Shown here piece by piece: positions 1-11,374 of a stretch of DNA of 64,000 nt. How positions within the stretch are numbered: position 1 is the first letter of the stretch; each line of letters starts with the position of its first letter. The position numbers and the translations under genes are program-made. The notes under the pieces were generated by a model. That model had not been told where the DNA came from. It ran no database searches and saw only the letters and a program-made list of their open reading frames with translations. This DNA comes from Sphaerolaimus hirsutus (Eukaryota > Nematoda > Chromadorea > Monhysterida > Sphaerolaimidae): positions 8,184,001-8,248,000 of the forward strand of contig OZ038454.1 in assembly GCA_964036195.1 (NCBI GenBank), in the 5' to 3' direction.

Positions 1-833
1 TTCCATCGCCAGTCGGATTGTTCGCTGCCGATTTTTTCGCCCCTCTCAGCGCCACTTGATAAATGTTTTCAGCGATCGAAATGAATCGCAAATGGTGGGT
101 GGGTTTCCCGGCGCCGTGTGACCTTACGCACGGTCAGAAAAGGCGGCCCACCCACTCGCGGCGGTGTTAATTGAGTTGAGGTGCGTTTTTGAGCACGATT
201 TCTGTGTTTTGAGCTTAGAAATGACAGGATCTTGTAATTGATAAGGTTTGTATAACACGTGTTCTTTTTATGTGTTTTTGAAAACTTTTATCTCTCTACC
301 ACTAAGGTGTCACCATTCATTGCAATGTTATATTGCATATCTCTGTGAAAACGGCGGAACAAAACGCAGTTTTACATTGCATTTCTGTGTTTTTCGTTTT
401 ACACATAAACATCGAAATTTAACTTGAACATTTTCAAATTCGACTCTTAAAACAGTTTTAAAGAAACACACACTGTGAGACACTTATTGAGGATTTTTTC
501 TTCAAATTTTGAGTTTTCAAATTTTCAAACAATATGTGTTTCCACGTTCACGTGCAAAACGAAAAACACAGAAACGCAGTGTGTTTCCACGTTTCAAACC
601 GAGTCTCCTTTTCATCGTTGCCCACGCGCGCATCCACGCTATTCCATGGAAACAATGAAATGCACTGGTTCGTTCTGGGGAGTTTTGAATAGAATTCCTC
701 AGAGAATTGTTCCACGTCTGCCGTTTTAGGCGGCCATCAATTTCGTTGAAATGAACCAGGTTGATGCATTTTTCCCGTGCTCCTGTGGCTAATGTGTTTT
801 GTTTTTGTTTGAACAAACCCGCCCATCTACCCG
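1..833. other. Intergenic, no gene seen; one foldback
   Basis: No convincing exon on either strand. A perfect 19-bp inverted repeat, TTTCTGTGTTTTTCGTTTT at 382-400 and its complement at 556-574, suggests a small foldback element of about 200 bp. The short ORFs here show no domain and no usable splice context. Confidence 0.5.
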
Positions 834-841
834 CTGGGAGG

Positions 842-1328
842 TGGTTGTTAAGAGTGCTGAACTTTTTTCAAAGTACCTATACGTAAACGTTAAGTATTTT
901 TTTTTGAGTCACACCACATTCCGAGAACGGAAAACGTAAACTTAATCATTTTTTACTTTTACTCATCATGAGCAAACGTGAGTTAGTATTTTTGAGAAAT
1001 TTTGCCCCATTTTTCACTCAAAATAATTAATTTTAATCACATATTTTTTCGCTGTTTCACCTTTGTTGGTAAGGTATTATACCTATTGATCTTATATATG
1101 GCTATTCTTCTCTATTTTCAATCTTTATCCACCCTTTTCTCCGTTCCATGCCTTAAAAACCCATTTAAAAGCCTATCAGAAATACGTTTGGTATACTCGA
1201 GTACTTTGTAAAAGTAAATATACGTAAAAGCGAGTGCAGGAACTTTTTCGGAGGAAACGTTACGAATTTACTCTGTACCCGAGTATACGTATTTAGCGAG
1301 TAAAAGTGAATACGTTTTAACAACTATG
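842..1328 (+). mobile_element. hAT-like non-autonomous element, family A, copy 1
   Basis: AT-rich 487-bp element with ends of the type (CAGAG)TTGTTAAAAG and TTTTAACAACTCTG. It is flanked by the direct repeat CTGGGAGG at 834-841 and 1329-1336. The inside is filled with variants of TACGTTTACG and GAGTAAAAGT in both orientations. No transposase is encoded. An 8-bp duplication with CA-type ends is characteristic of hAT transposition. Mobilisation in trans is inferred. Confidence 0.8.
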
Positions 1329-1336
1329 CTGGGAGG

Positions 1337-2560
1337 TGGTCGTTTGAGTTCTCAATTTGTTCCATGGTAAGATGTGGAGTGATGACAGGTAGGTAGTGCC
1401 ATTCCGTCTGTGTGTTAGCCCTTGCATTTGCATATGCAATTGCAGAACAAAGTCTGCAAATGCATAACTTCGCAATTTTACTCAGTTCAAAGTTTTACTG
1501 GTCTCGCAGTGCTTTGCCTGGAATTTTATGATTATTTCAACATACCTATTTCATAGAAATAGTAACGTGGACGTGGTCTAAACATCGCAAAATTACCCTC
1601 AGTCCTCACATATGATACCGAATACACGCTGGTGTGAGCGATTGTCTATTCAAATTGCCTTTTACCGTGTTTCATGGAATAATTCGCCAGATGAGCGGAA
1701 CTTCAAATTTCAATTTGCGGTAAACGTGTTTTCATCCATTGAAATTTGTAAGCTGAGCGCAGGACTATGACTACTTATATAGCTTAGTTATGCTTTTGCG
1801 TACACAATACACATCTATACCTATATATTTTCGAGAGAACTGCGTGCAAAGGATGCCTAATGCAAAAGATAGGGGCACAATCACAGCCTCATTTTTTGCC
1901 CGATTCGTGTGTGTTTTTGCACACAATGCAGTCACTATTTATTAGTACAAAATGCCCTTTACAAACACGTTACAACTTTGACAAACAGGGTTATCATAAA
2001 ATATTCATGAAAAATAAATGAATAATTCAAACATAAAATGCCCGGTAAAATCTTTGTTGCATTCATTGGCACAACTTACCGGGAGTTTTCGTTTTACATG
2101 ACACTTAACATTTTATTTTACAGATGGGATGGGACCCGTCCCCGGTTTTGTATTTACAAATCCGTGAACACTTGAATCGCTTTCTATGGAGAAATAGCGC
2201 AGAATTTTCCTCCCACTTGCGGTCGGATTATCCAAATAACCGGCCGTCCCAGTGTTGGCTGGTCGACTTGTTAGCTACCTTTTAAAATTGCAATTTCATG
2301 TGGCTTTTCACCAATCTTACCCGAGCTGTCATTTTCAGCCCCACTTTCAAAGTGAACATTTGAATGTGTATATTCCTTCTGTCCATGCACATTTTAGCGC
2401 AATTCTATATACGACATGTAGGACATTCTAAAGGGGGGGGGCATTCCCTCCGCGAATGTGTGTATACACTCGCGGTGGGGGGGGGGGGCAAACCCCATAG
2501 TCAAAGGCATGATAGTTTGATGGAAAGGGGACGAATCGAACTGACTGATTGACTGCAGCT
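1337..2560. other. Intergenic, no gene seen; one small R foldback
   Basis: About 1.2 kb without exon-like sequence. At 1586-1688 lies a ~103-bp hairpin repeat (family R) whose second copy is at 3892-4010. Both contain an internal stem beginning GAATACACG and end in GAATTATTC-type arms. Confidence 0.45.
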
Positions 2561-2620
2561 GCAGTTGACGTGCGCGCGGCGCGGCACGGCCAGCGCACTG
2601 CGACCAGAAACTGTTATTAA

Positions 2621-2668
2621 ACCGACCCGGCCCGACCCGACCGGACCCGACCCGACCCGACTCGGTCC
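2621..2668 (+). repeat. CCCGA pentamer microsatellite
   Basis: Tandem CCCGA/CCGAC units with minor variants. TCGGGT-type sequence reappears at about 3510-3550, so these may be the two arms of one degraded element. The intervening 2669-3510 has no gene-like ORF. A (TA)n tract lies at about 2878-2900. Confidence 0.7.
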
Positions 2669-3570
2669 AACTCGACTCTGAACACAGCAAAAGCCTAGAT
2701 ATAGACTGCCGCAAATTTTTTTTGAAATAAACAAATCATTGCACCTACCAATCGAGCTGGCTCTGCACCATGTCCAAGGACCACTCACATGAATTTTTCT
2801 TGACAACAATGACAGCATGTGAAAAAGTTCCACTTGTCAAATGAAAGTTCCATATTTGATTGAAAATGTGGCGAAGTATATATGTATATATATATATATC
2901 AGTTACTTGCACAGACATGCCAAATAGCAAATAATTTCTTCATATTGCGCTCAAGTTATACTTTTGAAATTATCATAGATTGTCAAAGTCCTGACAACCA
3001 ATTACAATTTTTTTGAGAAATTTGAACAGTCAAATTGCCTGGGTGTGATGACTAGCAACTTTTTGTGCTGTAATTGTCATGGACATGCAAGTTCAACCGT
3101 CACACATCTTTATTTGTCATTATTAGTGATGCAAACCTGCCATCACACAGGGCAAAACCTGTCTAACAACATTGTTCTTATTGCAAAAATGTTGGTTATG
3201 ACATAAAATTTCTGTCTTCACAAAAATCCATGGTTCTTGAATGCCATGTGATGTGAAATGTAGCATTCAGATAAAATTTGTCAAGCATCAGGTTAATAAA
3301 ATGTAAAATTCCTGATAAAATGCAAAAAAAGCTACAGAGCATTTTACATTTCACCTGAATCCTGGCGAATTTTCCTGGCATTTCTTTCATGCCATTTTCA
3401 GGGTGTGCATACTGAGAAAATGGGACAGGCATAATTTCTGCTACAAACAGTTGGGTTGCTGAGGGTCTGGCACCAGACCCAATTTTTTCGAGTCCGCCAG
3501 CAAACACTAATTCGGGTTTTCGACGGGTCGGTTCGGGTTGGTTTCGAAAGTGTAAGACAGGCCAATTGCG

Positions 3571-5033
3571 CGCACACTGCCATCTAGCCGTTCGATCTGC
3601 TCCCGTTTCTTAGTTTCTAATTTCGCGGTATATTATGGTTTTTCGATTGACTTGTTTGGTCGGCCTTTCTCGTGAAACGGGAAATTTTGAATGTTCTAGA
3701 TTATTTCTATAGGTAGTCTACATATAAGCGAGTTCTGGATTCACTAGATTTCGTTGTGAGATGCTTGGAATCTTTGAAGTTTTTGCAATTAGGATTTTTA
3801 TGCACTTACCTAGTGGGCAGTTATTTGGGCAGCTTAAGCTGTCAATATCATGTTCTCTATGCATATTTCTCATCGAATTTCTTGCATTTTGCCCGGTAAA
3901 TTCGCGTAAAATTGCTCTTAGTCCTCCCATATGATACTGAATACACGCCGGTGCGAGCGATCGTGTATTCAATTTGACATACCGTGTTTCACGTAATAAT
4001 TCGCCCGGTACTCCGAATTGCAATTTTCTACTTTTTCTGTGATTTAAGGCTGTGGCATATGACAGGGTGCAGTGGCAGCCCGTGTCTTGCGAAATATTTA
4101 TATTCAGCTAGTCAGTGTTCATTCGACTCCCCTGCGATTCAATGAGCCCAACCATAGTTAGCGCATAATTTCTACTCGCCACTGGCGACATTTCAAACCG
4201 ACCCGTGCCCGGCACAGTATTCCACGAATTACGGTAGGTACGAATTCAAAGTGCAAATACACGCATATACGGGGGTCGGGAGGGGTAGCGCGCATCGACC
4301 GCCGGTGTGTACGAGCGCCCGCCTCGCCGCTGTGCCGCCGTAGTGTGTTCCCCGCGACCAGTTCGTTCTGCCGCGCGGCACATTATGTCCTAACACCGGC
4401 CCTTGGACGGGAGTCCCCGCGTCAAATGACATCGGCCAGCTTGTCGTGGCCGCGCCCCTTGCACCGCCTCGGCACCCCCAACCGCACCACCACCCATTAG
4501 CACGACTCAACTCTGATCACTGCATGAAACTGCATAGGTGTTCAATCTTTTCTGACCGTCCAGGGCCCCCACCCAATTTGTGGTTGCATCCAAAAAACAG
4601 GCACTTTGAGGTACTTTAAAGTTGCCACTCCGCCTATGAGCCACGATCGATTTTCCGCCCGCGCGTCCAGTGCGAGTTTTACGTTGGTACACTCAGTGCC
4701 ATCTCTCAGCGCGCTATTTTCTAGTTAGGCAAAAATGGGAATGATGGTAGTAGGTGAAACATTTTCAGACAAGTTTTAGGAGTTTTTAAGTTGTCTTTGT
4801 GCGTATTTATGCGCTGGTTATCTCGCGAATTTTACGATAGTTAGATTTTACGAGTCGCGCCGCCATTTTCGACCGACTGCATCCTCTATCCATTGTGAAT
4901 ATTTATTTCATTTTCCATAACATTCTATGTATTTACCAAATCTTTATGCCATATCTTTTTTGAAAAACAGAGAGAAAAACAACGAAATATTTGTCTTGTT
5001 CGAGAGACAGTCGCGTGACCGTTAAGAATAGGC
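3571..5033. other. Intergenic, no gene seen
   Basis: Contains the second R-family foldback (3892-4010, with GCCCGG-type ends and an internal GAATACACG/CGTGTATTC stem). Otherwise only short unsupported ORFs. The GC-rich stretch 4255-4500 gives a 93-residue Gly/Ala/Arg ORF on the - strand that I do not accept as coding. Confidence 0.4.
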
Positions 5034-5041
5034 CAGCTACA

Positions 5042-5418
5042 CAGAGTGGTGAAAACGTGCTTAGGTTTACCCGGAATACCCGGATATTTCGGGTATTTGT
5101 ACTTCCGTTTACGTTTTCGAAAAATTACGTTTCGTTACATGAAAAACCTCATAATCCAGTTGCATGAATTTGAGAATCTGTAAAAAGTGTTACTGGGGAG
5201 AGAGCACGTTCACATAAATCAATAGGTAGTGTATATTTTACCTATGTAGAATAAACATTAAATGTGTAGCTGGTTAACCCTTAACATAAGCATTTAATTT
5301 TTTGACAAACTCCAAACTGGTCTTATTTTACATTTTCCCACATATTTTACATGTCCATTCATATACATTTTACATATACATTTACGTTTTCCAAAATACC
5401 AGTACTTCAACAACTCTG
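5042..5418 (+). mobile_element. hAT-like family A, diverged copy 2
   Basis: Starts CAGAGTGGTG and ends CAACAACTCTG, with the same TTTACGTTTTC-rich interior as the other A copies. Flanks CAGCTACA and CAACAACA match at 6 of 8 bases, so this is an older or mutated copy. From 5419 to about 5770 I see nothing coding. Confidence 0.65.
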
Positions 5419-5769
5419 CAACAACACAAGACACATTTTATTATTTATGTTCAAGTCTGAACATAAGAAACATTATGTATTATAAATGACACCTATATTT
5501 CACCAGCCGATTCGAGTCTAGTGACAAGAACCAGGAAAATCTACAAATTTCTGTACTGCAAGCAGTGCTGCGAAATGAATTTTTACCCTTCAAACATAAC
5601 AAGCAATGTCGGACTTTTCATGATCCTTAATAATTAGTCGTTTTAGTTGATTAATCTGTTCCAGGCACAATTCCAAGACCCCAAAAAGCCACCTTCATTT
5701 CCTCAACCAATCTCCAAAAGCATTCACAACCAGAATTCCCAGTCATACACATTTTATTCGCGTCTCCCG

Positions 5770-6282
5770 CCCAAAATCGATAAATCATGCGCCGTACAGT
5801 CATGCAGCGGTCGCATGCGACCGCACCCGGGCGCAGTGCAATGCAACGCAGGGGTGCGCCTAGACGCCCATAGCCTTAGGTGTTAGCCCTGGCGCATGCA
5901 ATAATCCACGCCGTCGCACTGATGCAATAACGTTGCGCCGCGCCGCGCGGCCGCACTTTGCGCATGGGAAACTTGCGGCCGCAGCGGCGCATCGCACTGC
6001 GCCGACATCCGCTCGCCGCAGTTCGCCTCCGCTGCAGTTATCCGATTGCGTCCTGCCGCGCCGCCCCGCCGGGCTAGTTGCGCCGCTTCACCAGGCACCT
6101 GGGCGGCTGGTTCGCGTCGCACCGGGCCGCGCCTACGACGCGTCAACTCCGCCGCCGCTGCGATCAATACGCGCCGCGCCGACGCGGCCGCATCTCGCAG
6201 TTTAGCAGCGCCGCGGCGACTCGCCCGGCCACCTGCACCTACCTAAATACGCCCATTCAGGTGGTCGCCGCGGCGAGAACTG
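5770..6282. other. GC-rich island, left part
   Basis: Very GC- and CpG-rich against an AT-rich background. All frames give Ala/Arg/Pro-rich strings, which is a composition effect, so I do not call a protein. It looks like a promoter or CpG island, or the first exon of an unseen gene. It is interrupted by the nested insertion at 6283-6870 and continues at 6871-7240. Confidence 0.45.
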
Positions 6283-6870
6283 GGCCGTAAAGTAAACCCG
6301 GCCGTAAGGCATAGTTGTACAAACGTATTTACGTTTACACGATAAATACGTATACTCGAGTGCTGCGTAAATACGTTTACGTTTCTTCCCGAAAAAATAC
6401 CGGTACTCACTTTCTCGCGTACTTTTTGAAAGTACGCGAGTACAGAAAACGTGATTGAGAACATTTTTTGAGTGCATAAAAAGCAAAAAATCACTCACAC
6501 GAATATAAACGGCTGAAAAAATAGCGTAAAATTACAGCGGAAATTTTAGAATTCGCGATGGGTAGGGATATCGACGACTCTCGCTTTCAGCTATACTCAT
6601 TTTTACGTTTTCCTAGGTACAAAATCGTAAAATTTCTTACTTTTGCACTTTCTCTGAGTATTTACAGATATTTACGTTTACTCACCTTTTACACAGCGTA
6701 AAAGTAGAAAAATGTTACTTTACGTTTTCTGTACTTAGGTGTGACTAAAAAAAAAAACTTTACATTTACATTTACTTTGAAAAAAGTTCAGTACTTTTAA
6801 CAACTCTGCCGTAATGATGCCCGGCCTAAAGTAGCACCCTCTACTTTACGGCCGGGTTTACTTTACGGCC
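6283..6870. mobile_element. Small inverted-repeat element (family M) hosting an A element
   Basis: Bounded by a perfect inverted repeat of about 25 bp: GGCCGTAAAGTAAACCCGG plus CCGTAA on the left, its complement ending at 6870 on the right. The original element was only about 90 bp. An A element inserted inside it. No clear target duplication flanks M itself. Confidence 0.65.
6310..6809 (-). mobile_element. hAT-like family A, copy 3, nested in M
   Basis: 500 bp, with ends CATAGTTGTAC and TTTTAACAACTCTG. Flanked by CCGTAAGG (6302-6309) and CCGTAATG (6810-6817), a 7-of-8 target duplication. Same interior satellites as the other A copies. Non-coding. Confidence 0.8.
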
Positions 6871-7240
6871 GGACCATCCCCGGTCGCCGCGGCGGGCCGG
6901 GAGCCACCGCGCGGCGGCTCGGCGCGGGCATCCAGCTCAAACATCATTCCATGCTCGGGCCGCCCGGATCTAGCTGCGGGCCGCTTCGAGTCCCGCCGCC
7001 GCCCGGTTTGATTATTCATGCAGCGGGGGCCCTTTTGTGAGCGTGGCGGCGGCGGCGGCACGCTGGCCGCATTCATCGGCGGCCGGCCGCCGGGCAGTGC
7101 TGCGCCGTGTCGGCATGCAGTCGCGCCGCTCCGCCGCTCCCGCCGCCCCGCGTTGTTATCACCCATTCGCGTTTGCCGCGCGGCGAGATGTCCAGCGGGC
7201 GCGCCTCAGTTTCGCCGTGGGCTTATTTCAGCGGTTCGGT
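6871..7240. other. GC-rich island, right part
   Basis: Continuation of the CpG-rich island. The 13-mer GGTCGCCGCGGCG occurs on both sides of the inserted elements (about 6263 and 6884). Long Ala/Arg/Pro ORFs occur on both strands because of composition. No splice-supported exon could be assembled. Confidence 0.4.
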
Positions 7241-8049
7241 GGATTGTAGGTGGCTATTTGCCCGTGGGAAAGTATTTATGTGTGTACTGCTTTTGTATGT
7301 AAGGTGTAACTATTCGAATGTGGGACGGCATGGTAGCGTTTGAGCAGTTTCTACCGTTTCGGGCAGCTTATTTGCACATGCAAAAGTGGCTGTGCCGAGT
7401 TATATGACAAGATTTGGTTGTTGTCAGTGTTTCTTCTGCTTTTGCGTGCAGACTTCATGTCACAGAAACCCATCTGTTTAACATCTTTTTGAACTCATCT
7501 TCACTCTTCAATTACAATTTTGCTAATTCCCTTTAACATATAACTGGGTGGCCGCTAAGTAAGTCTAAAAATTACTTATGTCTTAGTCAATAACACGAGT
7601 GTTGGATACTTTACTTATGTACGCACTTAGAACATGTACTCGTCAAAAAATAAAAAGGCGGAGTCGCGTACAAGCGACTAATGTTTTTTTTCCTAAAACC
7701 TATTTCTTGAACAATTCTAATTTTATTAATGACGACATCAGGGTGGAGTGTTTCCTCCAGAAGACTGCATAGCGCCAACTAAAAAATCTGCAAACGCAAT
7801 CGGGACTATTTTCCTCGAAACTTATTTACTTCTCTCCCGTTTTATTTTCGATGTTCCGCTGCAGCGGTCGAGTGGCTTTTGCTGCTCTCTGCTCCTAAAT
7901 TGTGCGTTTTCTCAGGGGCTCTGCGATGCGCAAATATTGTGCAAAATAAGGCGCCCTATTGTAGAGCATTTTGCATTTTTTTTTCTTCATGCAGGTAGAT
8001 TTTATTTTCCACAATTGAAGTGCCCATCATTCTAGACTGGAGGACGGGG
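7241..8049. other. Intergenic, no gene seen
   Basis: AT-rich sequence without recognisable exons, RNA genes or complete repeats. It ends in a poly-G run that is the target of the next A element. Confidence 0.4.
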
Positions 8050-8057
8050 GGGGGGGG

Positions 8058-8817
8058 CATAGTTGTTCAAACGTGTTTACTTTTACTCGATAAATACTCG
8101 AGTACAGAGTAAAAACGTTTACGTTTCCTCCGAAAAAAAGTTCCAGTACTCGCTTTTAAGTCGGAATTACAGCTCAGCGGCATTTGTCGTGAAATGATGA
8201 CGTCGTAAAATTGATTACATCAAAATAGACATAGGTACAGCATTGAAATTTCAGAATTTGATAGTTCTAGTAATTGTGTGTAATGTCCTAAAAAAAGTTA
8301 AGAAATTAATTATTATTAAATAAGTTATTAATTTCAATGCTGTACCTTTGTCTATTTTGATGTAATCAATTTTACGACGTCGTCATTTCACTTCAAACAC
8401 CGCTGAGCTGTAATTTCGGCTTTACGTATACTTTTTGACAGTACTCGAGTACAGAAAACGTATTTCGGATAATCTTTTACATACATTTTTAAAGGCATAG
8501 AAGGGAAAAAAAGGGAGAAAATATGCTAAAAATATGAGAAACTGGTTGAAAATGGGCATAAAACCAGATATATAGTCAAAAATTGCATAAAATAGGCAAA
8601 AAGTTACAAAAATAAGTGATTTTGAGCGAAAATTCTGCAGACATTTCTCAAAAGTACTCACGTTTATGTTTTCTGAGGGGAAAAGTACGTTTACTCACGT
8701 TTACTCATGAGTAAAAGTAAAAAAATATTTACGTTTTCTGGACTCAGAGGGTGAGTAAAAAACACACTTTACATTTACGTATTCTTTGGAAAAAGTTCGG
8801 TACTTTTAACAACTCTG
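8058..8817 (-). mobile_element. hAT-like family A, copy 4, itself interrupted
   Basis: Ends CATAGTTGTTC and TTTTAACAACTCTG, inserted in poly-G so the duplication reads GGGGGGGG on both sides. The copy is about 250 bp longer than its relatives because a palindromic MITE is nested at 8164-8417. Non-coding. Confidence 0.75.
8164..8417. mobile_element. Long-armed palindromic MITE nested in an A element
   Basis: Arms of about 90 bp (8164-8252 and about 8326-8417) are near-perfect reverse complements. The outer ends read GAATTACAGCTCAGCG and CGCTGAGCTGTAATTTC. The short AT-rich centre has no ORF. GCTTT occurs at both flanks in the host element. The family could not be assigned. Confidence 0.75.
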
Positions 8818-9170
8818 GGGGGGGGGTCGCGGCAAAATAAATAGAGCAAATAGCGCGCGGCCGCGTTTATTTTGCGTTCGTCAGACGCCCAGTCGCCCCA
8901 CTGCGCTACTATTTATTATCATTTTCTCGCAAACCAAATTCAGGTTGTGTCGGCGGCGCGTAGAAAAAAACGCAAGAAAAAAAAACTTGCTGCCACATTG
9001 TTTTCGAACGTAATTTCGCGAAGGCAATAAAATTGGTGGCTGCGCGGTGTAGAATCGACTGACCCGCTGGACATGTTTTTATTGCTTTTTTTATGATGAG
9101 CTGATTCGATGTTGTCACGCTGCCCGGCGAGAATTGATTAGGGCTGATAAAAATTTGCAGATCTTTTTTC

Positions 9171-9676
9171 CAGAGTGGTTAAAAGTACTGAACTTTTTTC
9201 AAAAGTATACGTAAACGTGAAGTATTTATTTTTTACTCACTCCTCGAGTACAGAAAACGTAAAGTAGTATTTTTTACTTTTACTCATGAGTAAACGTGAG
9301 TAAACGTACTTTTGCCCCCAGAAAACATAAACGTGAGTATTTTTGAGAAATGTCACCCCAATTTTCGCTCAAAATCACTAATTTTCATAACTTTTTGCTT
9401 ATTTTAAGCAATTTTGGATATATATGGTCTTACATATACATTTTCGACTATTTCCCCTATTGTTTGTTAGCATATTCTTTCCATTTTTCCCTTCTATGCC
9501 TTCAAAATATCTATATAGAAGGCTATCTGAAGTACGTTTTCTGTACTCGAGTACTTTCAAAACGTATACGTAAAAGTAAGTACAGGAACTTTTTTCAGAG
9601 GAAACGTAAACGTATTTACTAGGTACTCAGGTATAGGTATTTATCGAGTAAAAGTAAATACGTTTTAACAACGTTG
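9171..9676 (+). mobile_element. hAT-like family A, copy 5
   Basis: 506 bp, starts CAGAGTGGTTAAAAG and ends TTTTAACAACGTTG, flanked by CTTTTTTC and TTTTTTTC (7 of 8). Interior arrays of TACGTAAACG and GAGTAAACGT. From 8826 to 9170 and from 9685 to 10278 there is no gene-like sequence. Confidence 0.78.
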
Positions 9677-10278
9677 TTTTTTTCCACTGCTTTCCCCTAT
9701 TTTATTGCAGTGCCGCCCTTCAATGGAGCCACTAAAACACACTCGAAACACAGAAACTTGAGTTTTTGTTTTATACGGGCAAACGGTAACTGGAAACAGA
9801 AGAACAGAAACAAATTCTAGACACACCTCAAAAATAAAATAGTTTTTTTATTGACCTCAAATAGTTTAGAACACCAAAATACACCCTGAAAACCGTGTTT
9901 CTCTTAAGCGCTTCTGTAGGATTCAAGGCAGTAAAGATATTGGATTGAACTAAAATATGTTTATGTCACTGTTTATTGATTAAAACATAAAAAAGGACAT
10001 TGACCAATATCTATAAAATGAAATTAAGTTGCGTAGACAGCCCAGCACAAGTGTAAATTTAATTTAGTTTATTTAGTTTGATTTAGGTTTAGAGTGTTTG
10101 TTTTTGGTGACGTGGTGTCATTATATTTATCTATATCTTAGTAGCCTATTTAAATAGTCATTTCAAAAAATATAGATGAAAGAAGGTATAAGAAACATTT
10201 ACAGTAAATTTTTACAAGAGACAGTATGATTCATAGCAAAGTTTTTCAAACACTCAGCAATAAACTGAGAATTTACCT

Positions 10279-10525
10279 ATTGGCCCTACACACACTAGTT
10301 TTCACCGTGACCGCTGTGAAAACTGAAATGGCGACATGGCGACATCCTACCATTTTTGTATGCTATATGTGTTTTAATTTTTAAATTTTTAAATTTTAAC
10401 TTTCGTCAATTTAAATTCCTATTAAAATTAAATAAAATTATTTAACGGTGTTCATTAATTTGCATTTGAAAAAATTTCAGTTTTCACACGAAGTCACGGT
10501 GAAAACTAGTGTGTGTAGGCACAAT
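10279..10525. mobile_element. T-family MITE (CACTAGTT ends), copy 1
   Basis: Inverted ends ATTGGCCCTACACACACTAG and the complement ending at 10525, followed inward by TTTTCACCGTGAC on both arms. About 250 bp, AT-rich centre, non-coding. Relatives with identical CACTAGTT ends but other interiors occur throughout the window. Confidence 0.75.
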
Positions 10526-10599
10526 AACCAAATCACTTAAAGAGAATACCAAATAGCCAGCATTACGGTCATTGTCATTTTCTAATTTTAAATTACAAG

Positions 10600-11101
10600 T
10601 GTTACGGCCGCGTAGTTGCGGTCGTTGATATTTACTTGGTGGGGGTTGATTTGTAGAAGCGGCGGCCCTAATTTCACTCTTTTTAAGTGATCGAGCAAAT
10701 GCCAGGTAGAAACAAGCCAAGTCCAACTTTCAAATGACTTCCGGCGCGTTTATTTAGCGATTTCGGTAGGCATTTTAATAGAAAATCGGGGGCGAAAATA
10801 GGTAGATTTTAGGGGAAAATAACGAGTCAAAAATACGAAAACATTGACTGCCAGCCGATGGAAAAAGTCGGCTGGCGATGGAAAGAAAAGGGGGCACATC
10901 TCAAAAGCCTAAAAAAACACACACAATAGAAAGAGATGCCCTTGTGCGCGGGCACTTATTTAGGTCACACGCAAAGTCGCAACGCTACGCGGCGCGTGTG
11001 AAACATAAGCGAGGGGGGCATGAAACATGTATTTTGAACCTACAGTAAGAATTGAACAAAAATATACCTAAAACAAATGGCGCCGTTACCGCGGCATAAC
11101 A
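10600..11101 (-). repeat. 3' LTR (distal)
   Basis: 502 bp, reading TGTTACGG to GCATAACA on the + strand, identical to the LTR at 15296-15797 except the fourth base. TG...CA ends are usual for LTRs. The flank CAAG at 10596-10599 is the target duplication. It contains a stem from CCAGCCGA and TCGGCTGG around 10850-10875. Confidence 0.92.
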
Positions 11102-11110
11102 GCCCCTCCC
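11102..11110 (-). promoter_or_regulatory. Polypurine tract
   Basis: On the - strand GGGAGGGGC lies directly before the 3' LTR, the expected position for the primer of plus-strand DNA synthesis. Confidence 0.7.
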
Positions 11111-11374
11111 ATGACAACGGTTACACTACCTACAAAAGAGACACTAGTGGAACTGGAAGTCAGACAAAAGCTTACATAAAGGAGCTACCAAAAAGTCAAC
11201 CATGTAAAATTCAGTGGAATTCTAAGTTACCCAAATGGAACAGCAAGCATTCAAATTAAAAGCATAATCCAGATACACAAATGGATCAGATTGCAGTGTA
11301 ATTATAAAAAAACAATTTGAAAGGTACATTTTCAAAATGGACACATGCACACCCTACAATCATGGCGGCACTCT

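Noticed and set aside
2621..2668. CCCGA repeat as telomeric sequence
   Set aside because: Too short and degenerate, and internal to the region.
5883..6290. Overlapping Ala/Arg/Pro ORFs on both strands
   Set aside because: All frames are open because of extreme GC content; no splice sites, domains or consistent frame.
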